NCBI GenBank assembly: GCA_004335635.1
Contig: QAXH01000808.1
Location: 1-15,282, forward strand
DNA: 15,282 bases
Direction of reading: 5' to 3'
Source of the DNA: Chloromonas sp. AAM2
Taxonomy: Eukaryota; Chlorophyta; Chlorophyceae; Chlamydomonadales; Chlamydomonadaceae
The translations under genes and the position numbers were made by a program. The first letter of the stretch is position 1. Each line of letters starts with the position of its first letter. This document shows positions 1 to 8,900 of this stretch, piece after piece. The notes beneath the pieces are model-generated. The model was not told the DNA's origin. It saw nothing but the letters and a program-made list of their open reading frames with translations, and searched no databases.

Positions 1-40
<40 letters not shown>

Positions 41-116
41 TACCCAGCGCACTGTTATAGAATCGGAGATGCCTTTCCTTAACACGCGCTGAAACCAGAT
101 AGAAACCGCTCTCCTG
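1..116. other. Region 3' of SRR with (AT)n microsatellite
   Basis: This lies downstream of the SRR stop codon (minus strand) and would hold the 3' UTR. Positions 1-42 are an almost pure AT dinucleotide run. I see no TGTAA, the usual chlorophyte polyadenylation signal, on the minus strand here, so the transcript may end beyond the window or use another signal. Confidence 0.6.
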
Positions 117-3100
117 TTATGCTGTTGTCCACGTGTCCCACAGCCCCTTGGCCTGTAGGTCCACGTTTCCTCCACACAGGATGACGCCCACTCTCCGGCA
201 GCCTGCAAGGGCCGGGGCCTGCCGCCACTGGGGCGACAGCACAGCAGCCAGCCCCACGGCCCCACTGGGCTCGACCACCTGCAGCCGGGAGAAGCCAAGG
301 TCAGCGCATTGCAGGATGGTTCAGGGAACAGCAGACGCTCACAGTCGTTGCTGCACCCAGTTGGAAACTGCTCATTGTTGCAGCCAGGTGGACAAGGAAA
401 GCACGAAGATAGCGCTCACTGTGATTGTCTGTTGCCATGTCATCCAAAGATGCCGAAGGACTGCCAAACCAGTGAATGCAACAGAAAGAGTTTGGAAATG
501 CCTGAGGCTGACACGGCCAGCAAGACAAGTCCAAGAAGCCACTCTTGCTTGACACTCTCCGCTCGTGCGCTTACCAGCTTCATGACTTGGTACACCTGCG
601 TGTACCACATCACGTGGGACGACATCAAAGTATATCAAAGGTGAAAGATTAGATTGGTGAACTTCACAATCTATGACTTGATGGCACAACCAAGCGCACC
701 AGTCACAACCATGTTTTGAGCACACCAATCCATGCGAACAGAGGCCAAGAAAGGCGCATTCACTGGAGGACGGCTGCCACAACACACACACAGTGACTTC
801 ATCATTTGCGTGCCCTGCCGCCCGATCTATCAATCAGTACTAGGCGACGGCACTCAGAACAGAATGACACCTCTCACTCACTTGTCTCATGGCTGAAACG
901 ATCTCACTCTCCGTGACTGTGATGACCTCATCCACCAGATCTCTCACAATGGGCCACGTGAGATCGCCCAGTCGCCCCTGGGCGCAGAGACACATGACGT
1001 ACGACTTGTACAGGTTGTCCAAGTTTGCTTTGCGAATGCTTTGTTCGCTGCCCGTGGCCCTTGGCCTGAGCGACACAATAGCTGTTTTATGACGCGTAAG
1101 AAGACCAAATGTGAAAGTGAATGGATTGTCAAAGTGAATGGAATGTCAAAGTGAATGGAATGTCAAAGTGAATGAAATGTCAAAGTGGGAATGAATAGCG
1201 GATGAGCCAGCCACTCTGCCCATATACAGGCACGGCTTATTAGCCTGACGTTGGCAGCAACATATGCAATGCACACTGGTTAATAGATCCCAATGCAGCC
1301 ATCAGCACAGTGCAGCACGTCCCAAGTAAGCAGCACGTCCTGGCATCTCTAATCCTAACGGTCACGCTATGACGCATGTACCCTCTGTTGCATCCAGCAC
1401 ATTTGATGGCACGTGCGGTGCAACCATGTGGCACAATAGCCCACATGTTGCCTGTTACCTGCAAGCCATCTGCAATGGTGGTTGGCTTGGGCAGCACGAC
1501 CAGCTGACCTGCGGCCTTGCATGCGGCCACATCAGCTGCATCACCCTGCGCAGTGCAACAGCCTGAAGCTCAACATGACATTCCCTGGTGCTAACAGGTG
1601 CCTGATACATCACATGGCAGCGTTAAGTCCTGTCAAGTGCCAATCGTGTCTCCTCATTTGAGCACAGGAAGATTATCACTCATCAGGGTAACTGCAGTTC
1701 GGCCTTCAGCAACGTCGACCTCCAGCGAGCACCTGCTCAGCTACCCAGTCTTGTTCATCATACAACTCAGAATCGGCTATGGATCATATCAGTATAGATC
1801 GTAGCAGTATAGCATTGTCCAGCGCACGGCCTAGAGCAACGTCAACTCTCAGCGAGCACCTGCTCAACTCCTCAAATTCCTCCCAAGTTCTTACACCCAC
1901 TCCCCAAGTTCTTACACCCACTCCCATGCGCATGGTACGCCCTTGCACATGCATGATGCGACCCTCCCACACAGGACCACCTCCTAGCTGCACCTGTAAT
2001 CCGGCCATGCCCGCACTACCTGTCGTCCGCACGGCTCCGCTGCCACTATCCTGATGCCCGGCCTTATCGCCTTGGCCGCAGTGGCTATCCCGCTGACCAT
2101 GCCCCCACCGCTCACAGGCACCACTATGGCATCAAGCTCAGGCACCTGCACATGTACAGGCCCAAGTGCATATCATGCCACTGACTCGGACAAGGATAGG
2201 CTTGCACGACTGCCACATGGAGGCAAAACTGTTAACAATGACTACGGTTGCGCCATGGCCTGTCCGTCAAGTGAATGCATGCGTGACGTAAGTCTATCTG
2301 TACAGTAGCCTGTGCCTGATCACCGGCGGCCTGGACGTGGCGCCTAGTATCAGTGATCAATGAGGTGTGGCACAAAATTGATTAGTTAGCTATAAAATAA
2401 TAAATTGATTAGTTAGCTATGTTAGCTATAAAATAATATATGACTATGACTAATATATGATTGTGACAAGAACAAACGACGCATGACGCCAAGGCTGAGG
2501 TCCATTCTGATACTGTCTCATGTATGGCACTGGCAGACGATGACGTGCCAGCGAAGCAACCCGGGCTCATGTGACTGACGCCAGCCGTGCAAACTGCATG
2601 CCTGCTCCGCACCTGTTGCATTAGTTCCAGCGCGATGGTGCCTTGTCCCGCGATCACGTCAGGGTGGTTGTAGGGCGGGATCAGTGCCGCGCCTGTGGCA
2701 GCCTGTGCAGGTCAACGGGCAAGAAATGGTCTGTGCAGACCAAGGGTTGAGGGGTGCAGGGGAAAAGGGATAGCTGAAGGGCAGGTTGAGGGCTGAATCA
2801 GTTGCCTAGTGGGCTGGAGGTGCACAGGCCTGAGTCAGATCAGCCTGCTTTTTTCTTGTATATAGTTTCCCGATATTTTCCACACATCCCTTTGTAATTC
2901 AGTTTGGATACTGAATGGGCGGGGGTGCACAGGCATGGTCCTTGTGGGATTTGGATGGCCAGCAAGCAAAACATCACGACAAGGAGGCACAGAGCATGAG
3001 GGGGTGTGATGTTGAGCGTCAAGTGGCTCGGATTGCACCCGTGGCCACCTGTGCAGGTCAAGGGATGAGGAATGTGATGGCTGGTGGCAGGTGCATTGCT

Positions 3101-5626
3101 GATGAATGGGTTGAGCACAGGCACGAGGTGGATGGGCTGAGGGTGCACAGGCACGAGATGGATGGGCTGAGGGTGCACAGGCACGAGATGGATGGGCTGA
3201 GGGTGCACAGGCACGAGATGGATGGGCTGAGGGTGCACAGGCACGAGATGGATGGGCTGAGGGTGCACAGGCACGAGATGGATGGGCTGAGGGTGCACAG
3301 GCACGAGATGGATGGGCTGAGGGTGCACAGGCATGCGACAGTAGGTGTCCCTGCCTTTGTCTTCAATGTGTCCCCATCCAGTGTAGGCCTCATAAGCAAT
3401 GGCACGATGTTGGACGTGGAATGATTCAGATTGTTTTACCTGGAGCTGGGCGCATGTGGCTTCCCGTGATGCTATGGTAGGTTCACACTCAATCACTCGT
3501 CCTGCAGTTCACTGTCATGACGTGATAGTCAGGAAGGGTTAGAGTGGACGTGAGTCCATTGAGGCGACTTATAGACCCACAAGATGTCCAAGTGCTGGTG
3601 CTGTATTACAGTGTGTGCATGGCATACACTGCATCGCCTTCTAGTGCAGCCGCATGCACGCATTGCATGACAGCAGCCAGGGCCTACACCGTCCCACCTC
3701 CGTAGGCTGTCACCGCGTCCACCTTGCAGCGTGGGGTGGTGTGGGGCACCACTATGTGCGCGGCCACGCCCCGCACCTGCATGGGGCGCATGGCAGCGAC
3801 ACACCTCTCATGTGTTCATGCCACATGATGGGCCACGTCATCTGTGCCAGGGGTCGAGTTGGTTGTTGCACTGTAACACATGCAAAACGAGTCACTAAGT
3901 ATCAATGACCACAATCATTCAAGTAAGGCATGTTAAGAATTGACCACAATAACGAGAGGTACGCACATGCTGCCTTGTGAGCTTGGGTACGAATGGCCAC
4001 TTTTTCGCATTTGTGTGATGCAAGCACATGTGGGTGAGAGCATCAACTTGGCTGCAAGCACAGGCAGGTCAGACTAGCTGATGCCAGTGCGCATACATTC
4101 TTCATCTGAGCCCCAGGGGAGCTCCAGTGCAGTCCTAGCCTTGCAATGTAGAGGAGCATGGTTCAAATAGTTGCCAGAACACCGAGACAACAGCGTCGGC
4201 CATGCATAGTCCCATCATGCTAGTCTGATGCATCGGATGATCAAACGCAAGTTTACAACAGGAAAGCCTCTAAAAGACATGGAATGGGATGTGTTTTACC
4301 CTGACCTGCCCTGAGCAGGAAAGAAGTCAGGAAGAAACAAGGAGACAAACAAACACACGCCTGTGCTGCGCGTGCCAGGGCCGCTGCATGGTTGCCCGAG
4401 CTGTGCGTCACCACTCCCTTGGACACTGCCGCCTCACACAGGGACAGCACCGCATTGCAGGCACCCTGCAGCATCAGATGGGGGTGGCCCAGGACTGAGA
4501 CAAAGGGTATCATCAGACTGTGGAGTGATCAGACGAAGGACATGATCAGGTCTGACATGTAGGTGGTGTGCATCATTGCTGGCATCAGGATCAGGCTTCC
4601 AAAAGCCAACAGAATCAGAAGGCAGAGTAGCAGCTGAACCGACACAAGCAGGCGGTGTTCACATGATCAAGTGCATGCATGAAGCCGTGGGATCAACAGT
4701 GATTGTGAGAGGAACGGAAGCGTGAGAAAAACGTGCAGTGAAGTTGAGGAAGGCCAGAGTTGTGCAGAAGTAAGCTGCACCCCCCGATGCACCTCCATTG
4801 GCAGAGCGACCAAGAAGGGAGAATTGGCGACAGGCTGTGGGACGTCACTGTCCACATGTCATGATGGCTGCGCCCTATCCATGCATGGAGCAGCTGATGT
4901 GGGGCATGTCTTCATAGTTCTGGGCAGCATGACCAAGAACGCACCCTGAACTTGAACGATCCTGTCACTTGGAAAATCTCGCACTTGAAGAACAGTGACA
5001 GTTGTGACTCTTTGTCCAGCAAACTGCAGGTCATGACCTGCGCACCAGTGACAGGAACGACCAGAGAGTCAACTGAACGGCATTACAATGGAGCCCTTGA
5101 GCCAATCAATTCAATCATGCGTACACGGTTATCTGGACCTGGTGGTCTGCCACATGCATCCTACACAACGCGGGGGCAGCAGTACGGCAACATGTAAACC
5201 ACGCAAGGTTCTGAAGGACCAAGAAGCAGTTCGTCGTCCACTTCATAACAAGCTTTGTGCTGTCAGAGGTGACCACTAAGCACAACTTAATTAGGGTCCA
5301 GACATCATGCCAAGGTTTTGCAGGTTGATGCAGCCTCGTGTTGAATGTAGGTGAGAAAGCCCTTTGCAGAATGAGGCACACAAGCTATCAACTCAAATGT
5401 ATGAACATGATCACTGGTTGACATCGGCATGGGCAGATTGTCACAGAGAGGTTGCACAGGCCATGGGGCAATGCCTGAGTCTGCCATGCACATGTGGCAG
5501 GCTAAGATATGAAGGTAAATGCAAACATCTTGCACCCACTGGTGTAGTGTGCACATGCGGAGCAATGCGCTCTGCAGCCTCCTGGATGGATGCCAGCGAG
5601 GCTGCATAAGCCGCTGGAGCCTCCAT
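117..5626 (-). CDS. SRR: Serine racemase / serine-threonine ammonia-lyase, PLP-dependent, 11 exons, complete
   Basis: Fold-type II PLP enzyme interconverting L- and D-serine and/or deaminating serine or threonine. Exons (minus strand, 5' to 3'): 5626-5540, 5037-4945, 4465-4361, 3776-3698, 3501-3440, 2702-2613, 2145-2020, 1545-1459, 977-882, 595-575, 278-117. They sum to 1008 bp, 335 residues plus TAA, the usual length for eukaryotic serine racemase. Family blocks appear in order: RIAPHVHTTP near the N-terminus; LFFKCEIFQVTGSFKFR with Schiff-base Lys58; THSSGNH, whose second Ser (Ser83) matches the catalytic re-face serine of mammalian serine racemase; HIVVPHTTPRCK; VIAGQGTIALE; phosphate-binding loop VSGGGM; TIADGL; PIVRDLVDEVITV; VVEPSGAVGLAAVL; and C-terminal ILCGGNVDL. 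The start is the first ATG and is directly preceded by an in-frame TAG. The catalytic Ser supports racemase capacity; a threonine dehydratase role cannot be excluded. Splice phases agree throughout; uncertain junctions are the ends of exons 3 and 7. Confidence 0.93.
575..595 (-). CDS. SRR: SRR microexon 10 (21 bp, seven codons)
   Basis: Minus-strand reading shows an acceptor ACACGCAG, 21 coding bases and the donor GTAAGC. It encodes VYQVMKL in phase 0 and joins exon 9 (ending SAMRQ) to exon 11 (starting VVEPSG). Family proteins have a W-E-R-M-K-L-like segment exactly between these blocks. Without the microexon the helix before the VEPSG motif loses seven residues, although the frame is kept. 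It is easily missed by gene predictors. Confidence 0.85.
1109..1190. repeat. 17-bp minisatellite, about 4.8 copies, in SRR intron 8
   Basis: Tandem units of consensus ATGTCAAAGTGAATGGA start at 1109, 1126, 1143, 1160 and 1177, the last truncated. Units differ by one to two bases. The array lies wholly inside intron 8 and contains no exon sequence. Confidence 0.9.
1882..1923. repeat. 21-bp perfect tandem duplication in SRR intron 7
   Basis: Two identical 21-bp units starting CCCAAGTTCTTACACC lie at 1882-1902 and 1903-1923, just downstream of exon 7 in SRR transcription direction. A looser duplication surrounds it: the segment around 1708-1742 (GCAACGTC ... AGCGAGCACCTGCTCA) recurs at about 1836-1868. 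Confidence 0.8.
2020..2145 (-). CDS. SRR: SRR exon 7, PLP phosphate loop and start of metal site
   Basis: Encodes VPELDAIVVPVSGGGM, with the glycine-rich phosphate-binding loop of the family, and ends AAEPCGRQ before the donor CAG|GTAGTG. The Glu of AAEP corresponds to the Mg/Mn-binding glutamate of serine racemases. Exon 8 begins GDAAD. The predicted junction inserts four residues (CGRQ) between AAEP and GDAAD, so the exact 3' end of this exon is uncertain. Confidence 0.72.
2375..2440. repeat. AT-rich tandem duplication in SRR intron 6
   Basis: AAATTGATTAGTTAGCTAT occurs at 2375-2393 and 2402-2420. Each copy is followed, directly or after a further GTTAGCTAT, by AAAATAAT-type sequence. The patch is far more AT-rich than its surroundings. 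No function is visible. Confidence 0.7.
3121..3330. repeat. 30-bp minisatellite, seven copies, in SRR intron 5
   Basis: Seven head-to-tail 30-bp units beginning GCACGAGATGGATGGGC fill 3121-3330. Units 2-7 are identical and unit 1 has one substitution (GAGGTG for GAGATG). Degenerate relatives (GGTGCACAGGCA, GGGTTGAG) are scattered over roughly 2700-3120. Because 30 is divisible by three and the unit has no stop in several frames, it produces long spurious open frames on both strands. Near-identity suggests recent expansion. Confidence 0.97.
4361..4465 (-). CDS. SRR: SRR exon 3, SSGNH motif, probable GC donor at its end
   Basis: This exon encodes 35 residues from GACNAV through THSSGNH to ARAAQ, covering the substrate carboxylate-binding loop and catalytic Ser83. 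The next exon reads VRGVAAHIVVPH in phase 0, so exon 3 should end after CAG with the intron starting GCGTGT. A GT donor two bases on gives the wrong phase. A weaker in-phase GT six bases downstream would add Ala-Cys. Confidence 0.75.
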
Positions 5627-5693
5627 CTACCAAGAGTGGGAATGCTCCTGATGAATGTGCCCCTGATGTGGGCTTCACCTCAGAGCTGAAGAA

Positions 5694-5701
5694 TTTATAT
5701 A
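5694..5701 (-). promoter_or_regulatory. TATA box of SRR
   Basis: The minus strand reads TATATAAA, a canonical eukaryotic TATA box, 68 bp upstream of the SRR ATG. A start site 25-30 bp downstream would give a 5' UTR of about 40 nt. No comparable TATA sequence faces the ABCA gene. Confidence 0.6.
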
Positions 5702-5821
5702 TCTTGATCTTGAGGATTGAGGCAGTCTCATTGAGTTGGAGGCATCCAAGCCACCAACTCACCCAGAGCGAAAAGTGATGCTATGCAAAGCACCCGTGTT
5801 GGTTAGGAGTTAGGATGTTGG

Positions 5822-5830
5822 TTAGGGTTT
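5822..5830. promoter_or_regulatory. Telo-box-like motif (AAACCCTAA on minus strand)
   Basis: TTAGGGTTT on the plus strand is the exact reverse complement of the plant telo-box. It sits in a run of GTTAG-type words (GTTGGTTAGGAGTTAGGATG) about 150 bp before the ABCA start. In plants this motif occurs in promoters of housekeeping genes. Here it could equally be chance or degenerate telomere-like repeat. Confidence 0.35.
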
Positions 5831-5981
5831 CAGCTAACAGATGGCTGATAATAGATGGCGTTGAAAGACTGTTGTGAGCGATTGCGGATCCATGGATGTT
5901 TGACAAGCCTGCATCTGAGTGTGTTCTCCACCCGGCGCTCTCGGCATGTAAGCCATCTACGTCGTAACTTCTGACCCTGAG

Positions 5982-8900
5982 ATGGCAGGGACCGCATCAC
6001 AAATGCGCGCGAGCGCGTCCCACCAGTTCCTCGCACTGCTGCACAAGAACTTTCTGCTCCAGACTCGCAGCAGGAAGACTGTCTTTGGGATCGGAGGCTG
6101 GGGTGCCCTTTTCATTCAGGTGATTGGCCAACATTTCGTGACTGCAGACTTCATCAACACCATCATCATTACATTTCTTATGGTTCAACCCACAGCATTG
6201 CAGCTAGACACAATATCTCTTCAAGAACCACGCGCCTGGCAATCATTAAGCACAGAAAGCTCACTGGTAGCAGGGTGCAAAGTACGAATGTCATCACTAG
6301 CAACACGGTTTCAAGTTGACTGTAGATGTTGCAGCTCAAAGCTTGGTGTTGCTTCCATTTGTCTTGGCACAGTACCAGCAGACAAAACCACGTTCAAGAG
6401 TTTTTAATTTGAACAATGCGGCTCAACAATGTACAAGCAATGCCAGCTTTTGACGCTAGGTCTAAATGCCTGTTTGTCGTATATGGTGCCCTTTGCTATC
6501 CCAACACTCATCACCAATGCCATCTCAACTCCCGAACGCTGATGCCAGCACGTAAATTTCGCCACCATGCCAGGTGCTTCTCCCCAGCGTTTTCTTCGCG
6601 CTCATGTGCATTCCCAAGTACTACATCAAGCCAGTGCACCATGGCGACCAGCTGACCGGTGTGGCGCCTGACCTCGACAGCAGATGGTGGAGCGGACCGG
6701 ACCCGTACGCGGGCAAGTGTGGTGCTTGACACTTTTGTGGTGTGGTGTGATGGCGGATGAGTCTGGGGTCAGACATCGGACAACACCCCCTTGAATGACA
6801 TTGCCCACTGACATTCTGCGCTGGGATCGATGAGGAGATGAGGCAATACTAAGACAACAACCAATACAGTCCCAGCACAGAATGTCGGTGGGCAATGTCA
6901 TTCAAGGGGGTGTTGTGAGGAGATGAGGCGATACTAAGACAACAATCAATACAGTGCATTTGATTGTACAGAGGCGGGAAAGTGATGGATTGGTATTCAT
7001 ATCTGTTGGCTGGATTGTGCTCTTTTCAGGTCCTGCCTTGGACTTCAACACCAGTGGGGGCCTGGGGCACATAGTGATGACGCCTGACACACCGGCAGTG
7101 CATGCATTGGCCAAGGTACGAGGCGAGGTTGGGCCTGGCATTGGCATTAATACTGCACGTCGCTGTCAGGTGTGGCTTGCTGCCAAAACTTGTTTGTAAC
7201 GGTTTTCGTGGTCCGCGTGGTTTGGAGACCATCACACTCGGCCACTGTCATGCTGTGGCTGCAAAGTGCTTGCAGTGTGGCCTTGCTTTGTAAGCAGGTT
7301 CGTGCAGCATTTGCTTTACCTATCCCAAATTCAACAGAACGTAGTCCACAGAAGCGTCATTTCCAGAAAAAGTAATTAGCGACGCAGCAGTGAGTGACGC
7401 AAGTGTGACCAGCCTCTAAAGCACGACTCTGGCGGGCTTATGTCTCGGGCGGGTAGTGCCATCCTTTGCCTTGCAGGTGCTCGCCCGCGCCCTGGCCTGC
7501 CCCCCCATGCCCAGCAAGCGCACCTGCCCCCCCAAGCTGCCCCCCTCCTCCTTCCACTGCCTGTTCCTTCTACCTGATGTACCGCCTCAGTGCAAGGTAC
7601 TGTAAGGTTCTGATCTGCTCTCAGGCTGGTAACGAAATGTCACTGCAGTACAGCGCCTGACTGAACCAGCACTCTCGGAGCAAGAGATGCTTAGACATGG
7701 TGCAAGGTACGGTTAGGCCCAACAGGGGCCACCAACGGACTGGAGCCAACGTTTGGTCCTGGGCAAGCCTGGGGTGAGGCTTTATCTTACTAGGCTGGTG
7801 CCTGAGGTTGACCGGTAGCCTGGGGGCTGGTGCCATGATCAAACTCAGGCAAAGGAAATGCTGCCATGGACCGGTTGGGACACAACAGCTATCAACGGAT
7901 CTTTGTTGGGCTTGTCCTCTGCCAACCGCTGCTTGGCTTGCGCCACTCACACCCCATGCAATGCCATGCATACCTGCACACACCAGCAACATGCTGCGCT
8001 TGCACAGGACGCCGACAGCTGCATGGCGGATGAAGCGTGCTGGTCACACCTGCTCACACCCCAGACAGCACCCAACACCAGCCTGGCCCCCCTGGCCCCC
8101 ATCACCATTACCAGCAGTGAGGATGCAGCCCTAGCACTGGCATTAGAACGCCCAGCTCGCATCGACGCAGTTGTCGTGTTTGACCCTGCCTCCCCGCCTA
8201 ACCACCGCTCGTTCCTCCACCCTCATGACAATGCACATACCGCGGACACTTCTGGCGATGACCAGAACTTGAACTTGGGTCAGGAGTTGGACAAGTGTGC
8301 TGGAGTCAGGAATGCTGTTGGTGGGGATGTGAAAAGGGGTGGGGAGAAACAGCGGCGGTTGCAAAGGTGGTTGAAGCAGTTGTACATAGAGGGAGACTTG
8401 TTTGGGGGTGAGTCACCCGGTTTGGGAGACCTGGACTTGCTACCGGGTCCGGAAGAGAAGCAGCAGCATAGGCCAGGCCAGCAGCCAACAAGCAGAGAAG
8501 CCACATTGGCGCAACCAGAAGCCAAGCTTGAAGGGCAAGGGAAGCCCATTGGAAAACGTTTCCAAGACTCACCACTGGAGCACGTGACAGAGCAAGAAAC
8601 CGACATTAAAGCCAGTCCAACCCCAGGCCTTTCCTCAGAGCTGATGCGTTATGTCATCCGCATGAACCACTCTGACACGCCCATCACTCGGCTGCTATTG
8701 GACTCCTTCGACGTTGTACCGACAAGGAATAACGCACTCTCACTCTACCAGAGGTGGGCAACAACGGGAACTGAGTGTCACAAAGACGTGTCTTTGTACA
8801 ATTGAATGGCCTGTGTCACTGATCAACAGCACCTCAGTAACTAATCATTGGATCAGCAGCACTGTAGACCCACCTTGAGGCTCTGCATTCATAGCCTAGC

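Larger units (their letters stand above)
5627..5981. promoter_or_regulatory. Divergent (head-to-head) promoter region
   Basis: These 355 bp lie between the start codons of SRR (leftward) and the ABCA gene (rightward) and must hold both core promoters and 5' UTRs. Visible content is the SRR TATA box, a GTTAG-rich patch at 5800-5830 that includes a telo-box, and no open frame of note. Whether elements are shared cannot be told from sequence alone. Confidence 0.65.

Noticed and set aside
133..552. Plus-strand open frame over the SRR C-terminus
   Set aside because: It is the shadow of SRR exon 11 and intron 10 on the opposite strand, where conserved racemase motifs are clear.
3121..3330. CRISPR array
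   Set aside because: Units are directly head to tail with no variable spacers, and the locus is a eukaryotic intron. The same applies to the 22-bp arrays at 9839 and 15131.
2840..3496. Long minus-strand and plus-strand open frames with 10-residue repeats over the 30-bp array
   Set aside because: They come from a stop-free 30-bp minisatellite inside SRR intron 5. Only the first 20 codons or so of the minus frame (exon 5, CEPTIASREA) are real coding sequence.
6717..6718. GT donor at 6717 for ABCA exon 2
   Set aside because: It would give phase 2 and a frameshifted exon 3 with an early stop; the GC donor at 6713 preserves the frame.
7858..8007. Upstream extension of exon 5 in the same open frame
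   Set aside because: The frame is open, but exon 4 must splice in phase 0 and the acceptor CTTGCACAG at 8007 gives a sensible junction. The upstream residues look like translated intron.
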